Assembly (NCBI GenBank): GCA_016775335.1
Contig: JAEUGJ010000009.1
Span: forward strand, 1-61,290
Length of the DNA: 61,290 nucleotides
Source of the DNA: Mogibacterium sp.
GTDB taxonomy: Bacteria; Bacillota; Clostridia; Peptostreptococcales; Anaerovoracaceae
Direction of reading: 5' to 3'
Of the stretch, positions 8,099 to 16,612 are shown one piece after another. The notes beneath the pieces are model-generated. The model saw nothing but the letters and a program-made list of their open reading frames with translations, searched no databases and was not told the DNA's origin. Position 1 is the stretch's first letter. Each line of letters starts with the position of its first letter. The position numbers and the translations under genes are program-made.

Positions 8099-8800
8099 TT
8101 ACTGGTCCTTCTTGAGAATCTTTCTCTTGGATACCCAGCCTTCTTTGTTCTCCGCACGAACACGTCCAATACAGAGCGCATCGGACGGCACGTCTTCCGT
8201 TATGGTGGTTGCCGCTGCCACATAGACACCGTCGCCCACGTTTACCGGTGCCACCAGGTTCGAGTTGCAGCCGATAAAGCTGTCATCTCCCACCGTGGAG
8301 CGATATTTCTTCGCGCCGTCGTAGTTCACGAATACCACGCCGCAGCCCAGATTTACATTCTTTCCGATATCCGCATCTCCGATATAGGTCAGATGAGAGG
8401 ACTTGCTTCCGTCGCCGAAAGTGGAATTCTTCACTTCCACGAAGTCGCCCACCTTACATTCGTTGCCGATTACGCTACCCGGACGGATATAGGCAAAAGG
8501 TCCCACCGTGGTGTTCTCCCCCACTTTACTGTCCAGAATGTACGAAGTCTGAACCTTCGTACCGGCACCGATTTCCGCATTCTCCAGGTAAGAAGACTGT
8601 CCGATAAATGCCTCCCGATGGATTACGGTATTTCCCTTCAGGGTAACATTGCAGGCAATAAAAGCACCTTCCTCAATTACCACGGAATCGTCGATATATG
8701 CGTTATAAATATCCTGAAAAACAACTCCGTCTTCTTCCATACGTTTCCGGTTTGCCTGAATTCGCTCGCTTTCCCGGGAACGGTATTCTTCAAAATCCAT
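8099..8800 (-). CDS. Standalone GlmU C-terminal domain (glucosamine-1-phosphate acetyltransferase)
   Basis: The 233 residues align with only the C-terminal half of GlmU (normally ~455 residues): a short helical linker, then left-handed beta-helix hexapeptide repeats. All acetyltransferase residues known from E. coli GlmU can be placed at a constant offset of 227: R106 (R333), K124 (K351), H136 (H363), Y139 (Y366), N150 (N377), N159 (N386), K165 (K392). The N-terminal uridylyltransferase domain (LxxGxGTRM motif) is absent. There is no room for it upstream: the start codon directly follows the murC stop. The product should acetylate glucosamine-1-phosphate, and a separate UDP-GlcNAc pyrophosphorylase must act elsewhere. 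It keeps the glmU slot next to prs. Confidence 0.88.
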   Translation of the reverse strand: MDFEEYRSRESERIQANRKRMEEDGVVFQDIYNAYIDDSVVIEEGAFIACNVTLKGNTVIHREAFIGQSSYLENAEIGAGTKVQTSYILDSKVGENTTVGPFAYIRPGSVIGNECKVGDFVEVKNSTFGDGSKSSHLTYIGDADIGKNVNLGCGVVFVNYDGAKKYRSTVGDDSFIGCNSNLVAPVNVGDGVYVAAATTITEDVPSDALCIGRVRAENKEGWVSKRKILKKDQ

Positions 8801-10192
8801 CTATTCTCCTTTACTCTCCTCGGTGCGCAGCATCTGTCCGATCTTATAGACATCCCCCGCACCCATCGTGATAATGATATCATCTTTTCCGGCATTTTTG
8901 CCAACATATTCTGCAATGCCTTCAAAATCGCCCATGTATCGAATATTCTTGTCCGGATGTTTCTCCTGCATGGCCTCTTCCAGCTTCTGAGAAGATACGT
9001 TGTACACATCCTTCTCTCGTGCAGCGTAGATATCCGTAATAATCAGATGATCCACCATTCCAAAGGAATCCACGAAATCATCGAACAGCGCTTTTGTTCG
9101 GGTGTATGTGTGAGGCTGGAAGATGCACCACAGATTATTGTGGCGAATGTTCTTTGCCGCACTCAATGTCGCCTTGATTTCCGTCGGGTGGTGCGCATAA
9201 TCGTCGATTATTTTTGCACCGGCTTCCGTATATCCCGTAAAATCAAAACGGCGATGGGTTCCCCGGTAAGAAAGCAGGGTGTCCGTAATGACCTCCGTAT
9301 CCACGCCCAGGTAATGAGCGGTCGCAAAAGCGGCCATGGAGTTCAGCACGTTGTGCTCGCCCGGCACGCTGAGATGCACGTGACACAGCAACTCGCCCTT
9401 GTAATGCAGGTCGTATTCCGGAAATCCGTTATCATCGAACTGAATGTTCACCGCACAGTAATCACTGCTTTCCGTATATCCGTAGGTGATTCGGTTTTCC
9501 ATGCCCTGGAGCACGTCCCGAACAAACGGATTTCCGTCAAAGGCAATTACCACGCCGTCCTTCGGAATCTGCTCCACGAACTGGCGGAAGGACTTCTTGA
9601 TATTATTGATATTCTTGAAATAATCCAGATGGTCGGAATCGATGTTCAGCAGTACGCCGATGCGAGGACGCAGGTGCAGGAAGCTGTCCATGTACTCACA
9701 GGCCTCTGTGACAAAATATTCGTTCTCCCCGATTTCCACGTTTCCGTTAATCTCATCCAGATTTCCGCCAACCAGAATTGTCGGCTTGTACTTCGCATTC
9801 CGCAGAATCAAGGAAGTCATGGATGTTACCGTGGTCTTTCCGTGGGTTCCGCAAATCGCCACGCTGTTCTTGTAATGCTCCATAATCATTCCCAGAACCT
9901 CTGCACGGCTGAAACACGGAATGCCCAGTTCTTTCGCCCGAACCATCTCCGGCTTCTCTGCCGAAACCGCTGCGGAATATACGACGGCATCCACACCGTC
10001 CACATTGTCGGCACGATGCTCATACACCACGCGAATGCCCACGCTCTCCAAATGGCGGGTCACATCGGTTTCGTTTAAATCCGTTCCGGACACGATATGT
10101 CCGTTATTCTGTAGAATCTCGGCAACCGCAGAAAGTCCGATTCCGCCGATCCCGAGACAATGTATTCTTTTGTAATTTGAAATGCTCTCCAA
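8801..10192 (-). CDS. murC: UDP-N-acetylmuramate--L-alanine ligase
   Basis: The 463-residue MurC adds L-Ala to UDP-MurNAc in the cytosolic stage of peptidoglycan synthesis. Motifs: N-terminal Rossmann IHCLGIGGIGLSAVAE, the P-loop AICGTHGKTTVTSM, EACEYMDSFLHL, NIDSDHLDYF, and DDYAHHPTEI in the C-terminal domain. The start codon is TTG at 10192, eight bases after AGGAGG; no ATG fits. The stop abuts the glmU-like gene, so the two cell-wall precursor enzymes are probably translated together. Confidence 0.96.
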   Translation of the reverse strand: MESISNYKRIHCLGIGGIGLSAVAEILQNNGHIVSGTDLNETDVTRHLESVGIRVVYEHRADNVDGVDAVVYSAAVSAEKPEMVRAKELGIPCFSRAEVLGMIMEHYKNSVAICGTHGKTTVTSMTSLILRNAKYKPTILVGGNLDEINGNVEIGENEYFVTEACEYMDSFLHLRPRIGVLLNIDSDHLDYFKNINNIKKSFRQFVEQIPKDGVVIAFDGNPFVRDVLQGMENRITYGYTESSDYCAVNIQFDDNGFPEYDLHYKGELLCHVHLSVPGEHNVLNSMAAFATAHYLGVDTEVITDTLLSYRGTHRRFDFTGYTEAGAKIIDDYAHHPTEIKATLSAAKNIRHNNLWCIFQPHTYTRTKALFDDFVDSFGMVDHLIITDIYAAREKDVYNVSSQKLEEAMQEKHPDKNIRYMGDFEGIAEYVGKNAGKDDIIITMGAGDVYKIGQMLRTEESKGE

Positions 10193-10224
10193 TCAACACA
10201 CCTCCTGATGAATCATACAGAATT

Positions 10225-10253
10225 ATTATAGAGTATTTTTCACCGTAATACAA
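10225..10253 (-). promoter_or_regulatory. Promoter of the murC-prs-mfd unit
   Basis: Minus strand: -35 TTGTAT (10248-10253), 17-bp spacer, -10 TATAAT (10225-10230), about 30 bases before the murC start. It diverges from the spoVG promoter. Confidence 0.75.
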
Positions 10254-10353
10254 GAATATGAGTCCTCATAATCCGCTCATTTTTTCAATTGTCATTTTAA
10301 AACAACTTTTAAAAAAGTAAACTGAGAAATATAACACTCTGATTAGAATTGCA

Positions 10354-10382
10354 TTGATTTTTTTGTTCTGTCGTTATATAAT
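10354..10382 (+). promoter_or_regulatory. Promoter of spoVG
   Basis: Plus strand: -35 TTGATT (10354-10359), 17-bp spacer, -10 TATAAT (10377-10382). It looks like a sigma-A promoter; I see no good match to the sigma-H consensus known for B. subtilis spoVG. Confidence 0.7.
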
Positions 10383-10428
10383 ATTGTTGGAAAACGTGTA
10401 GGAACAATCCATATTAGGAAGGCTATTG

Positions 10429-10740
10429 ATGAAAATTACAGACGTACGCATACGAAAGATTACCGATGATGAGAAGATGAGAGCCGTCGTTTCCATTACG
10501 ATTGACAACGAATTCGTGGTTCATGACATCAAGATCATCAACGGAAGCAATGGCGAATTTATTGCCATGCCCAATAAACGGTTAGGAAATGGCGATTTCC
10601 GCGACATTGCACATCCCCTCACCGCAAAGACCCGGGAGAAAATTTGTGATGCAATTTTTAAAGAGTATCACCGGGTGCTGGAAGAGCAGGAATCGGATCA
10701 GCAATTTGAAGAAACCCTTCTGCAGGAAGAGGAAAAATAA
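10429..10740 (+). CDS. spoVG: SpoVG, RNA/DNA-binding regulator
   Basis: The product is 103 residues. The family core MKITDVRIRKITDDEKMRA, followed by VSITIDNEFVVHDIKII and IAMPNKRLGNGDFRDIAHPL, is unmistakable. SpoVG binds nucleic acids and affects septation, sporulation and envelope gene expression in Firmicutes; it also occurs in non-sporulating species, so it does not prove that this organism forms spores. A TTG one codon upstream is in frame, but the ATG at 10429 has the better distance (six bases) from AGGAAGG. The C-terminus is acidic. The gene is single, with its own promoter and terminator. Confidence 0.95.
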   Translation: MKITDVRIRKITDDEKMRAVVSITIDNEFVVHDIKIINGSNGEFIAMPNKRLGNGDFRDIAHPLTAKTREKICDAIFKEYHRVLEEQESDQQFEETLLQEEEK

Positions 10741-10760
10741 TTTCATACCGGAAACAGTTT

Positions 10761-10811
10761 AAGGACGGGTATTTCAGCTTTTAAAGCAAGCTGAAATACC
10801 CGTCCTTTGTT
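10761..10811 (+). terminator. Terminator of spoVG
   Basis: A perfect 20-bp stem (10761-10780 with 10788-10807) has a 7-base loop, followed by TGTTATT. The exceptional stem length may also help separate spoVG from the convergent response-regulator gene. Confidence 0.85.
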
Positions 10812-10851
10812 ATTCCATTATTGTATTTCTTTGCAGTGTATCTTCCGGTGT

Positions 10852-11475
10852 CTAGATTCCCCGAACCACAATCCCGCTCTCCAGCGCCATCACCGCAAGC
10901 TGTGTTCGGGTGGTGCAGCCGGTCTTCTGAAACATGCTTTTTACATGTTTCTTGATGGTATGCACCGACAGGTTTAATCGCTCCGCGATCATTTCATCCG
11001 TATCTCCGCTAATCAGTTCCCGAAGGACATCTAATTCCCTTTCAGTGAACTCCGAACTGGTAGCCAGTCCCATATTGGAAGTCGGGCTTTGATCCGGGTA
11101 GATGGATTCCCCCTTCATGGTTCGATCCATAATATCCAGCAATTTGTTCTCAAAAGGATCCTTGTACCAGAAGCTGTCCACCCCGCCTTCCCGAGCACGC
11201 TCTATGAAACTGCATTCCGGAAGGCTGGTGATGATAATAATCCGAATCTGCGGAAACAGCTTCTTAATCTTAATGGCCGCATCCAGTCCGCTGGCATGGA
11301 GGGCGGTGCACACATCCATCAATATCAAATCAATGGCTTCCGTCATGCAATAGACTTCCGCAACAGAGGCACTTTCCACCGATACCGCCAGGTGATAGGA
11401 CTCATCGGAAGTCACCATAATTTCCAGAAGGCGCCTCGCCATCGGATCGTCTTCTACAATCATCACGTTATACAT
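10852..11475 (-). CDS. NarL/LuxR-type response regulator
   Basis: The product has 207 residues: an N-terminal receiver domain (MIVEDDPMARRLLEIM; phospho-acceptor Asp in LILMDV; Thr/Ser in ITSLPEC; conserved Lys in FWYKDPF) and a C-terminal LuxR helix-turn-helix (FTERELDVLRELISGDTDEM, then LNLSVHTIKKHVKSMFQK). I chose the start at 11475 because AAAGGAGG precedes it; it overlaps the end of the kinase gene by eight bases, so the two are coupled. It is the natural output of the kinase pair upstream. Targets are unknown; the operon position after an L,D-transpeptidase hints at envelope control. Confidence 0.9.
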   Translation of the reverse strand: MYNVMIVEDDPMARRLLEIMVTSDESYHLAVSVESASVAEVYCMTEAIDLILMDVCTALHASGLDAAIKIKKLFPQIRIIIITSLPECSFIERAREGGVDSFWYKDPFENKLLDIMDRTMKGESIYPDQSPTSNMGLATSSEFTERELDVLRELISGDTDEMIAERLNLSVHTIKKHVKSMFQKTGCTTRTQLAVMALESGIVVRGI

Positions 11476-12742
11476 AATCGCGTCCTCCTTTTGGCATGAT
11501 AATCTCAATTTGGAAGTACTCTCCGGAAGAGGCGGTCATTATCCCCCCCAGTTCTTCCACCTTCTTTCGAAGTCCCGAAAGGCCGCCGCCTTCCACAACG
11601 GTACCGGACCTCCTCTTCGTCTCATCCTTCACTTCATTATAGAAAAGCATCCGGTAATTCATGGGTTCATCTTCAATGAGAACCCACAGTTCCCGGGCCT
11701 CCGCATGGCGGACCGCATTGGTCAGCATCTGTATTCCACTGGCCGCAACCAGCTCCCGTACCGACGGTGCTTCCGGTATCGTTCCATCCAGATGAACCGC
11801 AACCCCTACCTTTCGGGCCGCCTCCAGAAAGTATTTCATCCCGTCCTCCGATTCCACCACGTCTTCGTCATGCTGGAGCATCCTCACCGTTCGCCGCCAA
11901 TTCTCTCGAATCGCTTCTCTCCGGGCTTCATCTCCTTTATCGTAGAACAGGTACTTGGTTGCCATCAGATTCTGTCCAATCGTGTCATGGATTCTCATCT
12001 TCGTGTCCAGCCATTCTTTTGCCGTCGCCAGGGATTCCACCGACTTTCCGTATTCCTGAAGCCGCCGATTGATTTCCTCCAATTTTCGGTTCTCATTCCG
12101 ACGCTTCTCCAGCAGCAATTCCAGTTCCGTGGTGTCGATTGCGACAATCTGCAGAATCTCCTCCCCATCGGTTTTCAGCAGCTCCTTTTGAAAGCTCCAG
12201 GTACGACCGTCCGGAAATCGCAGTAATGGAATTCCGTCTCGCTCCGTTCGGCATATGCCTTCCCGGTTTCCCGCCTGAACCTGAGTGAAGAATTCATTGG
12301 CATTCTTCACCGGCTGATCCGCAATCCGATAGCTCAGCTCATCCATCCGGGCATTCACCAAATAGGGATGACCATCCAGTCGGCTGAAGCACAGACCAAT
12401 CGGGAACTTATTGGTACTCTCCTGAATGGAGAACCGGCTGATTTCCTGATTCTTCGATTGGGAGGTATATAAGTCGATTTTCATATTCATAAAAATCGCC
12501 AGCACAATCGGCATCAACACCCACGCCATGGGAAAATCGACCTCCGCACCGCCGGTAAAGAGCAGTAGGAACCAGGAATCCGCGGCGAAGAGCATCAGCG
12601 CAATCAACAAATCCCGAAGCATCCGCTTTCCGCGCACCATCAATGCACCGATTACAACGAAAAGGCTCATCGCCCAGTTCAAAAACATGAAGATTAAATC
12701 CACCGACTGAACGATTCTGCCAAAACCGCCAAAACCACTCAT
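11468..12742 (-). CDS. Sensor histidine kinase (HPK7-like, catalytically intact)
   Basis: The product has 424 residues. The N-terminus has about three membrane segments (residues ~10-90), then a PAS-like region, a coiled coil (~200-240) and a kinase core. The H-box is RIHDTIGQNLMATK, with His252 as phospho-acceptor and the HDxxGQ form of NarL-partner kinases. The N-box is MLTNAVRHAEARELWV and the G-box GGGLSGLRKKVEELGG. The ATG at 12742 overlaps the previous stop as ATGA. It is encoded directly between a kinase-like protein lacking the His and a LuxR-type regulator, suggesting one signalling complex. Confidence 0.85.
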   Translation of the reverse strand: MSGFGGFGRIVQSVDLIFMFLNWAMSLFVVIGALMVRGKRMLRDLLIALMLFAADSWFLLLFTGGAEVDFPMAWVLMPIVLAIFMNMKIDLYTSQSKNQEISRFSIQESTNKFPIGLCFSRLDGHPYLVNARMDELSYRIADQPVKNANEFFTQVQAGNREGICRTERDGIPLLRFPDGRTWSFQKELLKTDGEEILQIVAIDTTELELLLEKRRNENRKLEEINRRLQEYGKSVESLATAKEWLDTKMRIHDTIGQNLMATKYLFYDKGDEARREAIRENWRRTVRMLQHDEDVVESEDGMKYFLEAARKVGVAVHLDGTIPEAPSVRELVAASGIQMLTNAVRHAEARELWVLIEDEPMNYRMLFYNEVKDETKRRSGTVVEGGGLSGLRKKVEELGGIMTASSGEYFQIEIIMPKGGRDYV

Positions 12743-14406
12743 TTTACCGTGCCTCCTGTTCCTACTTCCACTCGAATCCGAATATCCCGTTCCTGAATCT
12801 GGATATCGCAAGGCAAGCCGAATTCTTCCATAAAAACAGTTTTCGCATCCCCCAGCACGTCCGGCGTTCCATCAATATTAAACGCCACATACCCGATGTT
12901 ATCTTGAATCGCCACAGTGATGATAAATGCCCGAATGGTCTTCCAAACCTGCTCCAACAGCCATTCCGCCGCATCGTATAACCGCACCGCATTCTCTTTA
13001 TCGATATATCCGCCACCTCGGCAAATCATATTTCCCGGCACCCGGCACAATTTCAAATTCTCCATGGATTCCTGCAGGGACAGCTCCAGCTCTCGAACCG
13101 GAATTCGTCCCGATTCCTCCCCCAGAAGAATCAAATTGCTTCTCCGCTTAATATAGGTTCCCAGCACGCAGATTTGCATCCACCCGTCAATGGAATCCGC
13201 ATCCATCTGTTCCAGCAGAGTTTCCAACTGGTTGAGTTTTGGGTGAATTTCGCTCCGAATGGAATCGTACAGACGAATCTGTTCGTTAATTCGCGCTTTT
13301 TCTTCCTGCAGATTCACCTCGCTTTGCAGCAGCCGATTCTTTTCTCGCAGTTGTTCCCGAAGGCTCTGCAATTCCTGAATCGTTTTCCGAACATCCGAAA
13401 TATTCTCGTTCCAGAATACGTAACCGCCTCGAATCTCCGTCCCCGCCAAACGGAATTTTTCAAAATTGATGGGACGAATCAACGCCTGCAGCAGCGTTTT
13501 TTTGTTGAACACCCGAGCGCCTTCAGACCTGTAGATGATATTTAGCTGCGAATCCGTAATCTTGGCCCCCACCGTAGAATATCGGAACAGCTTGGCATGG
13601 TTGGTGTTGGACGGGATGATGGAGAGTGCAATGCAGAGCTCCCAGGTCGCCAGAATCATCACCGTCAATGCGGCCGTCATATCCCCCGCAAACCAGAGGA
13701 CCAACCGCACCTTCCGAACATAGAGGATGGAATATCCAATCATCACCAAAATCGGCAGGAATACAATGCTGTTTCGCCATCTCAGCAAGCTTCTGTGCCT
13801 CCTCAGAAACAGAATCACAAAAAACAGCACTACTTCCGCCAGAATCCAACCGACCACGCCGTAATATGCCGGTCCGTACAGGTAATCCGCCAACGGGTTT
13901 TCCACTCCCGGCGGAAAGATAAACACCTCCTGGTGAAAGGAATTGGTCAGCACCGTAAGTATTGCAATTGTCGAGGGGATGTACAAGAGGCGATACCCCC
14001 ACGGGACCCGGTAATCCTCTCGCTTTCCCAGGCAGCAGGCAACGAAAACCGCCATCTGAGGAATAAGCACCATCGGGATATAGAATCCATACCAACAGAT
14101 GCAGCTGCCGTTCATGCTGTGGACATAATTGTATTTGCAGGTCCGCAGTCCGAACCAGAACAGAAGCAGGAATCCGGTCATCATCAGATAGTTCCGGACC
14201 TGGCTCTGGCGAATTCGAAATCGAATGGACAGAATCCACATGTAAATCAGCGAAAGGTATATTCCGGTACGAAGCAGCGACAGGGCATTCCACGCCCAAT
14301 CGCTGAGATCCTCTGCCTTGGTCAGGTAACGGCAAACCATGGCAACCGCAATCATGGCCGCCGCAACTCCGAATTTCAGAATTCCGTGCCGATACTCCGA
14401 CCTCAT
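12739..14406 (-). CDS. 7TM sensor with degenerate histidine-kinase core
   Basis: The product has 555 residues. Residues ~8-265 form roughly seven to eight membrane helices (7TM sensor-kinase N-terminal type), followed by a PAS-like segment (~275-335), a coiled coil (~338-376) and a kinase-like module. Where the partner kinase has RIHDTIGQ, this protein has RLYDSIRSEI: Tyr380 stands at the phospho-acceptor position. I find neither a convincing N-box nor the GxGL motif, so ATP binding is doubtful. It is preceded by AAAGGAG and translationally coupled to the intact kinase. The likely role is ligand sensing and modulation of that kinase; this is inference. Confidence 0.75.
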   Translation of the reverse strand: MRSEYRHGILKFGVAAAMIAVAMVCRYLTKAEDLSDWAWNALSLLRTGIYLSLIYMWILSIRFRIRQSQVRNYLMMTGFLLLFWFGLRTCKYNYVHSMNGSCICWYGFYIPMVLIPQMAVFVACCLGKREDYRVPWGYRLLYIPSTIAILTVLTNSFHQEVFIFPPGVENPLADYLYGPAYYGVVGWILAEVVLFFVILFLRRHRSLLRWRNSIVFLPILVMIGYSILYVRKVRLVLWFAGDMTAALTVMILATWELCIALSIIPSNTNHAKLFRYSTVGAKITDSQLNIIYRSEGARVFNKKTLLQALIRPINFEKFRLAGTEIRGGYVFWNENISDVRKTIQELQSLREQLREKNRLLQSEVNLQEEKARINEQIRLYDSIRSEIHPKLNQLETLLEQMDADSIDGWMQICVLGTYIKRRSNLILLGEESGRIPVRELELSLQESMENLKLCRVPGNMICRGGGYIDKENAVRLYDAAEWLLEQVWKTIRAFIITVAIQDNIGYVAFNIDGTPDVLGDAKTVFMEEFGLPCDIQIQERDIRIRVEVGTGGTVK

Positions 14407-14444
14407 ACCGAACTCCTTTCCGTCACCCCTGTCACCGGATTCTA

Positions 14445-15815
14445 TCAGTCATACACGTATACCAGGGTTCCCGCATCGATGTATCCAAACAGCTGCTTTG
14501 CCTTTGCCGGCGGCATATTGACGCAGCCGTGAGATCCGCCGCTCTGATAAATGCTGCCCCCGAAGCTGCTTCGCCACGGTGCATCGTGCAGTCCGATGCC
14601 GCCGTTGAACGGCATCCAGTAGCTTACCTTGGAAGCGTAATCCGTTCCGTCCCCGTTGGATCCCTTCAGCGTTACATTGCGCTCCTTATACGCCAGCTGA
14701 AAAATTCCCCGTGGGGTCGCATGGCTCGGTCCGCCCGTTACCACCGACGTCTTCAGCTTCACCTTTCCGTTCTGAACGTAATACACCGTCTGGCTGGAGA
14801 TGCTCACCTCCACCCGGGTGCTCAAGTCCTGATCGGACGCCTTCAGATACAGGGTTCCCTTCTTCTTGGACTTTGCTGCCTTCAGAATGGACTCCGCCGT
14901 TTTCTTCCGATCCACGCTGCTCTTGATTCCGTAGTTGATTAGGGTCTTCGCCCCTTCTTCCGTTTCCACCGTGTACACGTCCTGGGAGTAATTCTTCGCC
15001 AGTTCCTTCGCCACCTTCTGAGCGCCATTTTCGCTGTATTCCGGGCCATCCTCCGTGTAGAGAATCACCTTCGACAGCTGTTTCGGCGTCACCTTCACCG
15101 TATCGCCGGAATCCGCCCGCATGGTCAATCCATCGGCCAGATAGTATTTCGCAAACTTCAGCTCTTTCTGAAGATCGTCGAACTTCACCTTCGGCGTTGC
15201 GATGTAGTCTTTGCTCTTAAATGTAAAAACAGTTTCGTTCGGCGACTGTTCCCGGCCCTCCGCCACATCCTTCGTCAAGGCTTCCACATCCAGCGTATCG
15301 CCCTGAACTTCCCGTACAATCCGCATGGTCTTGTAGTCGATATAGGCATCCTTCGTTTCTACGGTTCCCTTGTGATCCGGAATGGCTTTCCGAATCCGCT
15401 TCGCCGTTTCCTTCTCTCCGCCGATCACCTTCAGGGGCACGGAATAATTCGCTCCGCCGCCGATGTAATTTCTCGGATCCACTACGGACAGCGCCCGGCG
15501 GTTCTTCAGTGTATCCTTAATTTCGTATTTGAATTGAGTTTTTACGGTTACCGCATCCCGGTCATCTTCCTTCAATTCAATTTGATTCGCTTCCCGATTG
15601 ATTTTTTCCTCCGCTTCCCGGACGGTCAATCCGCCAACGGATACCCCGTCCACCTTTGCGTTGCTCGGAAATTCTTTTACCGTTGAAATTCGGTATGCGG
15701 CAAAGCCTCCGATTACCAGAACGATTGCCAGAATCCCTCCGGCAATCTTCTGCTTTCGCCGGTTCTTTTTTTCGTCCTTCTTTAAATTCTCTTCTTCTTT
15801 TCTCTCTGTTCGCAT
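14445..15815 (-). CDS. L,D-transpeptidase with peptidoglycan-binding domain
   Basis: The product has 456 residues. A lysine-rich cytoplasmic start is followed by a single membrane anchor (~25-42) and an extracellular YoaR/PG-binding-4-like domain (VDGVSVGGLTVREAEEKI). The C-terminal YkuD catalytic domain has GIGLHDAPW and the SHGCVNM active site (residues 428-434, Cys431 nucleophile). Such enzymes make 3-3 crosslinks or attach proteins in peptidoglycan and resist most beta-lactams. It stands between DUF975 and the two-component genes. The ribosome site is weak (AGG eight bases before ATG). Confidence 0.9.
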   Translation of the reverse strand: MRTERKEEENLKKDEKKNRRKQKIAGGILAIVLVIGGFAAYRISTVKEFPSNAKVDGVSVGGLTVREAEEKINREANQIELKEDDRDAVTVKTQFKYEIKDTLKNRRALSVVDPRNYIGGGANYSVPLKVIGGEKETAKRIRKAIPDHKGTVETKDAYIDYKTMRIVREVQGDTLDVEALTKDVAEGREQSPNETVFTFKSKDYIATPKVKFDDLQKELKFAKYYLADGLTMRADSGDTVKVTPKQLSKVILYTEDGPEYSENGAQKVAKELAKNYSQDVYTVETEEGAKTLINYGIKSSVDRKKTAESILKAAKSKKKGTLYLKASDQDLSTRVEVSISSQTVYYVQNGKVKLKTSVVTGGPSHATPRGIFQLAYKERNVTLKGSNGDGTDYASKVSYWMPFNGGIGLHDAPWRSSFGGSIYQSGGSHGCVNMPPAKAKQLFGYIDAGTLVYVYD

Positions 15816-15850
15816 CGCATTTACCTATCTACACACATTATTGATCGTTA

Positions 15851-16582
15851 CTACAGTTCAAACGTATTCACATGGACATCTTCCGGCTCCTCCGGAGTCT
15901 CCCGGGTCTTAATCTCGCCGGAACGGATGGCCAGGTACAGCTCCGCATCCGATGCGTACTTGTACGGATTCGCATAGAAAATTCCCACAATACCCAGGGT
16001 GCACGCCGACAGCAGCATCCAGCCGATAAAGGAGAGGTCGTAGATGAACGAATTCAGTTTGTGTCCCTCCATCATTTGCTTGGAATAATCTAACACTTCC
16101 TTCGGCCCCAGCTCCGGCTTTTCGCTGAGAATATATGGAACCATTCGGTATTGGTAGGACATGATTACGCCCGGAATAATGAAGAGGAACACTCCCAGCA
16201 TCACGAACACATTCCGAAGCAGAATGGTGCCCACATTGTTTGCGTAATTGTGATTAAAGCCGTAACCCATTTCCGAAACCGATGCCGACTGAAGCTGATT
16301 CAGCAGAAAGAACCGACTGCATCCCACTTCCAACGCGCCGAACACCAGGATCCCGATAGCCAGACCTACCGCGGCAGCGCCGAGAAACTTCGGCGTAGTG
16401 ATGAATTCCAAAAATACGGCCGGATCCGTGTAATTCTCCTCGACCTGTTGGGTAATCCGCTGCTCGTTGCCGCTGAGCCCGCCGCTTACCAACGAAAAAA
16501 TCATCGCCACCACGACGCAATTCCAATAATTTCTTTTGAATCCGGCTTTTCCTTTTGCCTTTACTTCAACGCGATTCCACAT
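15851..16582 (-). CDS. DUF975 family integral membrane protein
   Basis: The product has 243 residues and starts with the RVEVKAKGKAGFKRNYWNC segment typical of DUF975 proteins. Five to six hydrophobic helices follow, including a long IIPGVIMSYQYRMVPYIL segment near the middle that is characteristic of the family. Function is unknown. It is followed 35 bases later by the L,D-transpeptidase and preceded 30 bases by the aminopeptidase, so it probably belongs to the same transcript. Confidence 0.8.
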   Translation of the reverse strand: MWNRVEVKAKGKAGFKRNYWNCVVVAMIFSLVSGGLSGNEQRITQQVEENYTDPAVFLEFITTPKFLGAAAVGLAIGILVFGALEVGCSRFFLLNQLQSASVSEMGYGFNHNYANNVGTILLRNVFVMLGVFLFIIPGVIMSYQYRMVPYILSEKPELGPKEVLDYSKQMMEGHKLNSFIYDLSFIGWMLLSACTLGIVGIFYANPYKYASDAELYLAIRSGEIKTRETPEEPEDVHVNTFEL

Positions 16583-16612
16583 GTATTCTTTCCATCCTTC
16601 CTTATTTCATAA

